Source: JAJRXG01 sp964470035
GTDB taxonomy: Bacteria; Bacteroidota; Bacteroidia; Chitinophagales; Saprospiraceae
Assembly: GCA_964470035.1 (NCBI GenBank)
Contig: CAYYBR010000046.1
Span: 1-21,358 of the forward strand
Length of the DNA: 21,358 bases
Direction: 5' to 3'
The notes under the pieces: model-generated
Database searches by the model: none
What the model was told of the DNA's origin: nothing
Seen by the model: only the letters and a program-made list of their open reading frames with translations
Program-made: the position numbers and the translations under genes
Part shown: piece after piece, positions 13,962 through 21,358 of the stretch
Layout: each line of letters begins with the position of its first letter
Position numbering within the stretch: the stretch's first letter is position 1

Positions 13962-15038
13962 CTATATCAAGTTATCATATAGCTCTATGAGTGACGACCA
14001 GTCGTACTTATTTATAAACTCTTGAGTAAGATCCGTCTTCAGGTATAACTTTTGGCTCACTGCTTTTTCTAATTTCTCCATCATATCTTCTTCATTATTA
14101 TAAAGATGGCGCACCCTTAGTTCTTCAGGTAGATGCTCTGGATAGGCGAGTCTATCTGGCAAAATTGGAAAGCAGCCAGCGGCTAAAGCTTCCACTACAC
14201 TTATCCCAAAGAAGTCTTGATACCCTGTGACAAGTAGTAAGTTAGCTTTGGCCAAGAGTTCTTGATACTCTCCTCTATCTTCCACATACCCGATGTGGAT
14301 AATCTCGTGAGCGAGCTGCTCCCGTGCGATAGAAAAAATATCAGGGCTATTTTTATATTCTTTCCCTATGACGATGACTTTAAATGACAGTCCTTGGTCC
14401 TTTAATTGAAACAGAGCTCTAAAAAATCCTTTTGGATTTTTATCATACTCCCATCTATGATTCCAAAGAAAAACTGGTTCATCGAAAGCCTTCTTGCTTG
14501 ACAGTGGCAGGTCCAATGCAACTGGCAAAACTTCACTTTTATGCGATATAGCGACTACACTATCCGAAAGTCCAGATGACGGAAACTGAGCTATAAAACC
14601 AGGAAGACTTTCTAAAAAACTCTTTTTATGATACTTAGAATTAAAAAACACCTTGTCGGCAGCAAGGGCTGAAGTATAATTTATAAAGCCGTAGTGATGG
14701 TCTCTTTCTAATTTGACATCTTGATCTGTAGGAGACCAAGGGTATGTGATTTGATTTTCATGGAAGTAGATGTACATAGGCACATCATTGTTTGCGTCCG
14801 ACAAGAGTGACTTGAAAGTGGGTAGGTTGACCATGTCCGTAACGATGATGAGGTCGTATGATACATCGGTTGTATTCAGCATTTGCGCAAGCGATATAGT
14901 GCCGCCCATCATCTGCCATTTCCAGTGTACTGGTGGCAGACTGTATATATCGATGTTGTGCGTACTATGTTTTTTCCACCCTTCAGCCCATAAGCGATGA
15001 CTTAAGTCATAATATGCGTCTATAATTGCGATATTCAT
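13962..15038 (-). CDS. DUF3524 / tRNA-queuosine alpha-mannosyltransferase-like glycosyltransferase
   Basis: 358 residues, GT-B fold. The N-terminal half has the DUF3524 signature: DLSHRLWAEGW (11-21), LPPVHWKWQMMGG (34-46), DLIIVTDMVNL (62-72), YFHENQITYPWSP (91-103), YGFINYTSALAADKVFFNSKYHKKSF (116-141). The C-terminal half is GT4-like, with FLWNHRWEYDKNPKGFF and HIGYVEDRGEYQELLAKANLLLVTGYQDFFGISVVEALAAGCFPI (donor-sugar Glu). The human homologue QTMAN (GTDC1) adds mannose from GDP-mannose to queuosine-34 of tRNA-Asp. A bacterial member may modify queuosine in the same way, but donor and acceptor are not proven by sequence. It is divergent from nadB with only 18 nt between starts. No signal peptide, so cytoplasmic. 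Confidence 0.87.
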   Translation of the reverse strand: MNIAIIDAYYDLSHRLWAEGWKKHSTHNIDIYSLPPVHWKWQMMGGTISLAQMLNTTDVSYDLIIVTDMVNLPTFKSLLSDANNDVPMYIYFHENQITYPWSPTDQDVKLERDHHYGFINYTSALAADKVFFNSKYHKKSFLESLPGFIAQFPSSGLSDSVVAISHKSEVLPVALDLPLSSKKAFDEPVFLWNHRWEYDKNPKGFFRALFQLKDQGLSFKVIVIGKEYKNSPDIFSIAREQLAHEIIHIGYVEDRGEYQELLAKANLLLVTGYQDFFGISVVEALAAGCFPILPDRLAYPEHLPEELRVRHLYNNEEDMMEKLEKAVSQKLYLKTDLTQEFINKYDWSSLIELYDNLI

Positions 15039-15058
15039 ATATTCATATATTGCGATAT
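15025..15058. repeat. Direct repeat ATTGCGATAT across the divergent starts
   Basis: ATTGCGATAT occurs at 15025-15034 (inside the first codons of the QTMAN-like gene, minus strand) and again at 15049-15058 (just before and into the nadB ATG), with ATTCATAT-type A/T sequence between. It may be a small duplication that created the nadB leader, or a shared regulatory site. Confidence 0.4.
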
Positions 15059-16682
15059 GACAGTAGAGGATAGAAGCCCCAATATACAGACGGACGTACT
15101 GATCATCGGCGCCGGTGTTGCTGGTTTTTCAACAGCCATCAAGATAGCACAACTTCGGCCCGAACTTTCGATCACCGTACTAACAAAGACGAATACAAAA
15201 GAAAGTAATACCAGTTGGGCCCAAGGGGGCATAGCTACAGTCTGGGATTTTCATGTCGATGACTACAACTCTCATATAGAGGACACGCTCGATGCCGGAG
15301 ACGGCCTTTGTGATCGCGAAATCGTCAAGATAGTCGTCGAAGAAGGACACCACCGCGTCGTCGAACTCATAGAATGGGGTGCGCGATTTGACAAGGAAGA
15401 AGATGGAGACTATAACCTAGGAAGAGAAGGAGGTCATAGTGAAAATCGCATCCTTCACTACAAAGACATCACAGGATGGGAAATCCAACGCACGCTCAAT
15501 GAAAAAGTAAAGGAGTACCCTAATATCAAGGTCCTCGAGCACTACTTCGCCCTGGATATCATCACCCAGCATCACCTTGGACGTAATGTTACCAGAGTTA
15601 CTCCTGACGTCATGTGTTATGGTGCCTATGTGTTCAATAAAGAGACGACAGAGATAGACACCATCAATGCTCGCATGACAGTCATGTGTACCGGAGGTAC
15701 AGGACAGATCTATAAAAACACCACTAATCCAGTTATAGCTACAGGAGACGGTATAGCCATGTTCTACAGAGCCAAAGGTAGAATCGCCAATATGGAATTT
15801 GTACAATTTCACCCTACTGCACTTTTTCAAAATACGGGTGAAAATCCGGACTTTCTTATATCCGAAGCAGTCAGAGGAGAAGGTGCTATCCTCAGGACTC
15901 CTGAAGGCAAAGAGTTCATGCACAAGTACGATGAGCGCTTATCACTAGCTCCTCGTGATATCGTCGCCCGAGCTATAGATAATGAGATGAAGATCTCAGG
16001 TGCAGATCATATGTGTCTGGATTGCACCCATATGGATCACGAGGAGTTCTTAGAGCACTTCCCTAATATTTATAAGAAGTGCAAGAGTATAGGGATCGAT
16101 CCCTTTACAGATATGATACCTGTGGTGCCAGCATGTCACTACCAATGCGGTGGTATTTATACTAATAAAGATGGACGCACTTCTATCGATCATCTTTATG
16201 CTGCTGGCGAATGCACCTGCTCTGGTCTTCATGGTGCTAATCGCCTTGCCTCTAATTCTTTATTAGAAGGATTGGTTTTTGGACATCGAGTAGCCCACGA
16301 TCTCTTGGGGAAAATAGACGATGCAAAGCTCCGAACTGACATACCTGACTGGAATGCTAAAGGCACAACAGAACCTAAGGAGATGGTCCTCATCACACAA
16401 AGTTGGAAAGAGCTAAAAGATCTCATGAGCTACTATGTAGGCATAGTAAGGACGGATGTCCGTCTAAAGAGGGCATCTGATCGACTCTTCCTCTTATATG
16501 AGGAGACAGAACGACTATATATGGCCTCCAAGATATCACCACAACTTTGTGAACTGAGAAACCTTATCACTATCGCATATCTTGTTACAAAAGGTGCCGC
16601 GATGCGCAAGGAAAGTAGAGGTCTTCATTATAATACGGACCATCCTGACCAGTTCGATTATCAGGAACTCACGTTTATGTAG
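15057..16682 (+). CDS. nadB: L-aspartate oxidase
   Basis: 541 residues. It oxidises L-aspartate to iminoaspartate with FAD, the first step of de novo NAD synthesis. Seen: the dinucleotide-binding motif DVLIIGAGVAGFSTAI (residues 13-28), SWAQGGIA (53-60), GREGGHSENRILHYKD, TGGTGQIYKNTTNP, QFHPTALF, LISEAVRGEGAILRT, LAPRDIVARAI, PVVPACHYQCGGI with the family's catalytic His, and GLHGANRLASNSLLEGLVFG (about 390-409), all diagnostic of NadB rather than succinate dehydrogenase. The C-terminal helical domain is complete. nadA and nadC are not in the window. The start at 15057 has a very short spacer to the divergent QTMAN-like gene and no Shine-Dalgarno. Confidence 0.96.
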   Translation: MTVEDRSPNIQTDVLIIGAGVAGFSTAIKIAQLRPELSITVLTKTNTKESNTSWAQGGIATVWDFHVDDYNSHIEDTLDAGDGLCDREIVKIVVEEGHHRVVELIEWGARFDKEEDGDYNLGREGGHSENRILHYKDITGWEIQRTLNEKVKEYPNIKVLEHYFALDIITQHHLGRNVTRVTPDVMCYGAYVFNKETTEIDTINARMTVMCTGGTGQIYKNTTNPVIATGDGIAMFYRAKGRIANMEFVQFHPTALFQNTGENPDFLISEAVRGEGAILRTPEGKEFMHKYDERLSLAPRDIVARAIDNEMKISGADHMCLDCTHMDHEEFLEHFPNIYKKCKSIGIDPFTDMIPVVPACHYQCGGIYTNKDGRTSIDHLYAAGECTCSGLHGANRLASNSLLEGLVFGHRVAHDLLGKIDDAKLRTDIPDWNAKGTTEPKEMVLITQSWKELKDLMSYYVGIVRTDVRLKRASDRLFLLYEETERLYMASKISPQLCELRNLITIAYLVTKGAAMRKESRGLHYNTDHPDQFDYQELTFM

Positions 16683-16887
16683 TTACAGCTCGCAACTAGC
16701 AAGTTCTGTACACTCCCACTTTAGAGAAAAGGCCTTCAACTTTCTTCTCCATCCTTCTCAAAACCAAACTGAAGGGAAGATTGAAATCTGTACTAGAAAA
16801 AAAGAATAATACCAATATGAAGTAATCAACAGCAAGATGATTATCTTTAAGAGCCCCACCTACCATCATCTGCTATAGTAGATCTAT

Positions 16888-18168
16888 ATGAAGTTCGTCT
16901 TATTGATATGCATGATCTGCAGATCTATCATAGGCATGGCCTTATATTCAGGCCATTCATGTTGTGAGGAAGCCCACATATCAATGATCGATTCTAATAA
17001 AACTTTTGAGGTAAATATCTTCGATCGACTTCATGAAGAAAAAAAGATGCTAAGAATCACTGATGCAGAAACAAGCCTTCCCATACCCTATGCAACTGTC
17101 ATGTCCAGTTCAGAAAGTGCTATCGCCAACGCATACGGGATGTGCCAACTAACGCTATATACCGATGTAGAAGAAGTAATTATTTCCTCTCTTGGATATA
17201 AGCCAGATACGTCGATGATCTATCGAGGATCTGATATCGATACCATAAAGTTGTTACCCATACATTATGACCTTCCGTCCGTCGAGATCAAGGCAAAAGG
17301 CTTTTCTGCAAAAAAGGTAGTTAAAGCGGCCATCTCTCGGATAGCAACAAATTATATACAACAACCTCATAATGCAGATCTATTTTACAGATTCAGTGTT
17401 ATGGACAATTCAGATTCACTGACTTATCAGTCCGAGTCTATGGTTAAATATTATGATGCTGCAGGCTATCGTAAAAGTGATTGGCAAGAAATAGCGAAAA
17501 CACGATTTGCTCAATTAGAACACGGCAGGATAGTAGAAGGACAAAAGAGAGATAATCAAAAGTTGGCCGAGCTGCGAGGAGTCACATTCTTTTGGAGTCA
17601 TGAAGCCATCGTTGCTGAAGACAAACCCCTCTCTATGAAAGCTATAGATGCATATGATTTTGAATTGATAAATGTAGTTGATTATAACGGAGATAATGTA
17701 TTTGAAATAGGCTACTCTTGTAACGATCTCAATGCTAAATATACAGGGCTATCCTCTGGAGTACATATGTCTGGCAAGATCTATATCAATGCGAAAGACT
17801 ATGCTGTGATCCGCTATGAAGAAAATTCTAAGATAGATGTTACTTGGGAAAAGAAAAGTCTAAAACAAAGAGGCAATAAAAAAGAAAGAAGAATCCTCGA
17901 AAGTTCTAAAGTCGAGTTATATACTAGATCTGATCATGGCTATCATCTAGAATACGCCAATGTTATCCAAAATCATACATTGGAAGATACCAAACTAAAC
18001 AATAAAGTGGAGCGCTCAGGAAGTGTCACCAAGGATGAACTTCAGTTTTTTAATCTTACGACGGATGACGTGCAACCTCTCACAGAAAACCTCTTTGATG
18101 TAAGCACCTCTTTCCAATTTGAAGAAAACTACTGGGCTCAGTTTAACTTGATTATGAAAAGCAATTAA
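16888..18168 (+). CDS. Carboxypeptidase-regulatory-like domain protein, probably exported
   Basis: 426 residues. A short hydrophobic start (MKFVLLICMICRSIIGMALY) could be a signal peptide. Residues about 55-125 match the carboxypeptidase-D regulatory-like beta sandwich found at the start of many Bacteroidota outer-membrane proteins: ITDAETSLPIPYATVMS ... ANAYGMCQLTLY ... VIISSLGYKPDTSMI, then LPSVEIKAKGFSAKKVVKAAISRIATNY, the linker typical of such proteins. The remaining about 250 residues (MKAIDAYDFELINVVDYNGDNVFEIGY ... KIYINAKDYAVIRYEE) resemble the beta-rich region seen in this family before a barrel, but no barrel follows. A periplasmic or envelope role is probable; the exact function is unknown. 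It is convergent with parC, 77 nt apart. Confidence 0.72.
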   Translation: MKFVLLICMICRSIIGMALYSGHSCCEEAHISMIDSNKTFEVNIFDRLHEEKKMLRITDAETSLPIPYATVMSSSESAIANAYGMCQLTLYTDVEEVIISSLGYKPDTSMIYRGSDIDTIKLLPIHYDLPSVEIKAKGFSAKKVVKAAISRIATNYIQQPHNADLFYRFSVMDNSDSLTYQSESMVKYYDAAGYRKSDWQEIAKTRFAQLEHGRIVEGQKRDNQKLAELRGVTFFWSHEAIVAEDKPLSMKAIDAYDFELINVVDYNGDNVFEIGYSCNDLNAKYTGLSSGVHMSGKIYINAKDYAVIRYEENSKIDVTWEKKSLKQRGNKKERRILESSKVELYTRSDHGYHLEYANVIQNHTLEDTKLNNKVERSGSVTKDELQFFNLTTDDVQPLTENLFDVSTSFQFEENYWAQFNLIMKSN

Positions 18169-18245
18169 ACGGCGGGCTAGGTTGATTACATACTAATAAC
18201 GATAAGCTATTTTATACTTCAGCCATTGTAATCTCGAGGAGATGT

Positions 18246-20960
18246 TCAAAAATCCAACTCGATCGTGTCTCCTGCCTGATATTTGTCATCATCACCTTTC
18301 TTTTTACTACCCTTTGTAGTCTTAGGTTTTGGTTTTGAAAAGAGGTCTTCCTTTTCTTCGAGAGAAACATCTTTCTTTATCTCACCTGCAGGCTTCTTAG
18401 ATGCTTCACTAGGACTTTCATCTATGCTAGTATCAGAAACATGTTTTGTACTAAGGACTTTAAACTCACCTAGTTTATTCCCTTTGGCTTTCCAGCCTTT
18501 GACATCGATAAAATCTGCAAGTGCGAGTTCTGTATCTTTTTTCTTGCCGCCGATCTTATGACTATATGATATAACTGGATTCTCTCTTGTCGTGGCGTAG
18601 TATAACTTAGATCCAGTCCCCTCCGTGATAAACTTATATCGCTCATTAGTAGATGTAGTTTCTACAGTAAATCTTTTGACCATCGTCCATCCCTTCTCCC
18701 CATCATGGTAGAGAGCGGAGATCGTATCGAAGGCAACATACTTCCTGGTTTCTAACCACTTGTCCATGTCGATCTTCCCCCCTACTTCAGGATCTCTGAC
18801 CTCATAGGTGCCATCTTTGTAGAGAGTAATTATCTGGTGGCCTGTATCAAAGGCGCCTAGATATATCCCTCTTTCTTCGTCATTCAGACGGCCACTTGTA
18901 TCATCCATCCAGATCTTTATCGCACCTAAGGACGACATACCCAGTTCGACATGAGTGACTTTTTTGACAGGATACTTGGTTACAATATTTCCTCCTGAAG
19001 ATCTTCCTTTGATGGTGATCGTCTCAAAGTAAAAGTCAAAGACTTTCTTGTGTGCTGAGCAAGAGGGGCTCAGCGTAACTTGCACAGTTTCTGACTCGCC
19101 ATTAGGATTAGAAGAGAGATAGACTACCCTATTACCTTTATCACTTTTTGCAAGATTATATGCTCGGTCGCGTGTAACACTTGTGACATTGAATCTCTTA
19201 GCCATTGCCCTACCACTCTTACCATCCACATAGATCATGTTATAGGTAGTTCTTTCATCTCCTTTTCTCCAAACAGCTGCATGCAGGATATTCTTTCCTA
19301 CAAATACCTTGTCTCCATTTCTTACCACCTTAAATGTACCATCCTTCATAAAAGCGATAATATCATCCATGTCAGAGCACTCTGAGATAAACTCATCTTT
19401 CTTTAGTCCTGTACCGATAAATCCATCTTTGCGACTTACATAGAGCTTCGCATTGTTAGCGACAACTCTCGTGGCTTTGATAGTCTCAAATGTGGTAATC
19501 TCCGTTTTGCGCTCTTTCCCTTTACCATACTTGTCCAGGAGTCTCTCAAAGTAAGCTATAGCATAGTCAGTTAGGTGATCGAGGTCATAGTTGACTTGAT
19601 CCAACTCTTCCAGGAGCTTGGCCATCGCATCATCATGCTTGAACTTGTTATACTTCGATATTCTTTTGATCCTAACTTCAGTGAGCTTTACAAGATCTTC
19701 CTCGGTGATATCTCGCATGAGTTTAACACGACTATCTCCTTTCTTGGGCCCTTTCTTTCCTACTTCACTAGGCGTTACCACATATTTGCTGAGGCCCTTT
19801 CTTATGAGTTGTAGAGCTTCTTCATATGACTCGGCTTCTTCGATATCACGATAGATCCTCTCTTCGATAAAGATCTTCTCAAGACTGGCCATATGCCACT
19901 TCTCTTCGAGTTCGCCTCTTCTTATCTCAAGTTCTTGCTTGAGTAGGTCTTTGGTGCGTTCTGTAGAGATGCGAAGGACATCCTCAACTGTCATAAAGTG
20001 AGGCTTATCCTCTATGATAACACAAGCATTGGGCGAGATAGACACTTCACAATTGGTGAATGCATATAAGGCATCCATGGTTACCTCCGGTGAAATCCCA
20101 GAAGGTAAGTCGATCTGTATTTCTACATCAGCTGCAGTGTTATCAACGATCTTTTTGATCTTAATTTGTCCTTTGTCATTGGCCTTGACCACACTGTCTA
20201 TCAATGAAGATGTGGTAACTCCATATGGCAGTTCAGTGACGATGAGAGTTGTCTTGTCTTTGATGTTGATGCGGGCTCGGACTTTTACCTTTCCTCCACG
20301 TTTGCCACCTTGGTATTCATCGATCTGGATGAGTCCTCCACCTTGGAAGTCAGGATAGATTTTGAAGCGCTTTCCCTCAAGAATTTTTATCGACGCCTTG
20401 ATGAGCTCTATAAAATTGTGAGGAAGGATCTTAGTAGACAAGCCGACCGCTATGCCTTCTGCTCCTTGGGCTAGCAGCAGTGGGAACTTCATCGGCAATG
20501 CTATAGGTTCCTTATTTCTGCCATCATATGAAAGCTGCCACTCAGTCGTCTGACTATTAAAAGCTACTTCCAGTGCAAACTTTGTAAGGCGAGCTTCGAT
20601 ATATCTAGGTGCTGCAGCCGAATCACCAGTACGTGGATCACCCCAGTTACCTTGAGTATCTATAAGCAAGTCTTTCTGACCTATATTGACCATAGCGTCG
20701 CCGATGGCTGCATCTCCATGCGGGTGATACTGCATAGTATGGCCTATGATATTAGCAACCTTATGATATCGACCATCATCTTTCTCGCGTAAAGAGAACA
20801 AGATTCTTCTCTGGACAGGCTTTAAGCCATCTTCGATATAAGGTACTGCACGCTCAAGGATTACATAAGATGCATAATCAAGGAAGTAGTCTTTATACAT
20901 CTCATCAAGGGCGATAATCTTATCCCCATCTTGATCTATCAATTCTTTGGAGTCACTCAT
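18246..20960 (-). CDS. parC: DNA topoisomerase IV subunit A
   Basis: 904 residues. Type IIA topoisomerase breakage-reunion subunit: DGLKPVQRRILFS (44-56), the quinolone-pocket helix YHPHGDAAIGDAMVNIGQ (78-95), catalytic tyrosine Y120 in AAPRYIEAR, and the tower and coiled-coil region to about 470. The C-terminal propeller is of the Bacteroidota ParC type, with a Lys- and acid-rich tail (about 830-904, KPKPKTTKGSKKKGDDD). The residue at the GyrA-Ser83 position is Ala and the next is Ala, where many relatives have Ser; this can lower quinolone sensitivity but may be lineage-normal. parE is not next to it; the upstream gene is divergent. A promoter box is present 17 nt before the ATG. GyrA is the alternative label, but the propeller lacks a clear GyrA-box and the tail fits ParC. 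Confidence 0.88.
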   Translation of the reverse strand: MSDSKELIDQDGDKIIALDEMYKDYFLDYASYVILERAVPYIEDGLKPVQRRILFSLREKDDGRYHKVANIIGHTMQYHPHGDAAIGDAMVNIGQKDLLIDTQGNWGDPRTGDSAAAPRYIEARLTKFALEVAFNSQTTEWQLSYDGRNKEPIALPMKFPLLLAQGAEGIAVGLSTKILPHNFIELIKASIKILEGKRFKIYPDFQGGGLIQIDEYQGGKRGGKVKVRARINIKDKTTLIVTELPYGVTTSSLIDSVVKANDKGQIKIKKIVDNTAADVEIQIDLPSGISPEVTMDALYAFTNCEVSISPNACVIIEDKPHFMTVEDVLRISTERTKDLLKQELEIRRGELEEKWHMASLEKIFIEERIYRDIEEAESYEEALQLIRKGLSKYVVTPSEVGKKGPKKGDSRVKLMRDITEEDLVKLTEVRIKRISKYNKFKHDDAMAKLLEELDQVNYDLDHLTDYAIAYFERLLDKYGKGKERKTEITTFETIKATRVVANNAKLYVSRKDGFIGTGLKKDEFISECSDMDDIIAFMKDGTFKVVRNGDKVFVGKNILHAAVWRKGDERTTYNMIYVDGKSGRAMAKRFNVTSVTRDRAYNLAKSDKGNRVVYLSSNPNGESETVQVTLSPSCSAHKKVFDFYFETITIKGRSSGGNIVTKYPVKKVTHVELGMSSLGAIKIWMDDTSGRLNDEERGIYLGAFDTGHQIITLYKDGTYEVRDPEVGGKIDMDKWLETRKYVAFDTISALYHDGEKGWTMVKRFTVETTSTNERYKFITEGTGSKLYYATTRENPVISYSHKIGGKKKDTELALADFIDVKGWKAKGNKLGEFKVLSTKHVSDTSIDESPSEASKKPAGEIKKDVSLEEKEDLFSKPKPKTTKGSKKKGDDDKYQAGDTIELDF

Positions 20961-20976
20961 GTCACTGATTAGTAGG

Positions 20977-20984
20977 CAAATATA
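20977..20984 (-). promoter_or_regulatory. -7 box of the parC promoter
   Basis: TATATTTG on the minus strand (exact TAnnTTTG), 16 nt before the parC ATG, predicting a leader of about 10 nt. The -33 element is poor. Confidence 0.5.
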
Positions 20985-21156
20985 CGTAATGACATTTCAT
21001 CATTTGAACATATACTACTATTTGAAATTTGGAAAATCATAATGCCCCAAAACCAAACAGCATACTATCATATGCTCTTACATCTCGCTTTGAGTCTAGG
21101 TATTTACCCGAAGATATTGAGAATATAAAATGATGTAACTTAGTTATGATATAATG

Positions 21157-21175
21157 ATCCCTATATGATAGGGAT
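21157..21175. promoter_or_regulatory. Inverted repeat upstream of the last gene
   Basis: ATCCCTAT-ATG-ATAGGGAT, a perfect 8-bp dyad 47 nt before the ATG at 21223. There is no T-run, so an operator or leader hairpin is more likely than a terminator. Confidence 0.4.
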
Positions 21176-21222
21176 TACCTTCTCGATGATGTTTCTTTTG
21201 CAATGACCAAAAAGTACTTTTC

Positions 21223-21358
21223 ATGAATAGATTGTTTCTACTCTGTTGTGTCTTTTTTCTTCCCATCATGGGTCATAGTCAGTGTATGGACACGGATGCC
21301 CACAACACATCGCTTAATAGTATGTGGCTGTCTTGTGAGACCTCACCAAATCCTCTCG
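21223..21358 (+). CDS. Secreted protein, N-terminal part (partial)
   Basis: ATG at 21223, open to the right edge (45 codons visible). It starts with a signal peptide, MNRLFLLCCVFFLPIMGHSQ, cleaved probably after HSQ. The mature start, CMDTDAHNTSLNSMWLSCE, followed by TSPNPL, has the look of the N-terminal module of T9SS-exported proteins in Saprospiraceae-like bacteria; the C-terminal sorting domain would lie outside the window. It is divergent from parC with a 262-nt gap. The function cannot be told. Confidence 0.7.
   Translation, partial: MNRLFLLCCVFFLPIMGHSQCMDTDAHNTSLNSMWLSCETSPNPL

Noticed and set aside
16582..16809. Open frame overlapping the end of nadB
   Set aside because: It is out of frame within nadB, with low-complexity composition and no recognisable motif.
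20693..20727. Ala at the quinolone-resistance position of ParC as an acquired resistance mutation
   Set aside because: Without relatives for comparison this may be the natural residue of the lineage; noted only in the gene entry.

Overview
This is a chromosomal window from a member of the Bacteroidota, most likely Saprospiria-like. The signs are a giant thrombospondin-type-3 (TSP3) surface protein ending in a CHU_C/T9SS type-B sorting domain, a VPTMGEWG (IPTL-CTERM-like) secreted protein, a DUF2147 lipocalin-like protein, a slipin, -7 boxes of the form TAnnTTTG, and the near absence of Shine-Dalgarno sequences. The genes are mostly housekeeping or envelope genes and are intact. There is one 100-N assembly gap inside the TSP3 repeats.

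Layout. 1-385 is the end of an N-acetylmuramoyl-L-alanine amidase. 515-1612 (-) is a slipin with its own terminator. 1900-4160 (-) is a tRNA region with intact tRNA-His, tRNA-Glu and tRNA-Asn, a TPR gene, decayed or rearranged tRNA sequences, a three-copy compound-hairpin repeat, and two tiny candidate genes, each followed by a strong terminator. 4416-5444 (+) is a patatin-like lipase. 5819-9650 (-) is the TSP3/CHU_C protein. 9931-10698 (+) is a VPTMGEWG secreted protein, convergent with a DUF2147 gene through a bidirectional terminator. 11424-13960 (+) is a translationally coupled pair, a GH3-type acyl-adenylating enzyme and an ATP-grasp ligase. 13962-15038 (-) is a DUF3524/QTMAN-type glycosyltransferase, divergent from nadB (15057-16682, +). 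A carboxypeptidase-regulatory-domain secreted protein follows. Then comes topoisomerase IV subunit A (18246-20960, -) and the start of another secreted protein at the right edge.

The most unusual part is 1943-2076. Read on the minus strand, two consecutive blocks have the parts of a tRNA in permuted order: anticodon 3' strand, variable loop, T-arm and acceptor 3' strand, then directly (0 or 1 nt) acceptor 5' strand, D-arm and anticodon 5' strand. All helices pair with canonical spacing only in this order. In normal linear order the anticodon stems do not form. These may be circularly permuted tRNA-like genes or relics of an unusual rearrangement. Close by, two predicted peptides of 30 and 24 residues share an HPLG..D.EC...C motif and the same gene-terminator arrangement, which suggests an undescribed small gene family.

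Functionally, the GH3/ATP-grasp pair suggests amide-bond formation on an unknown acid. The QTMAN homologue suggests hypermodification of queuosine in tRNA. NadB makes iminoaspartate for NAD. The large secreted proteins point to a type IX secretion lifestyle. All family calls come from recognised motifs, without database searches.
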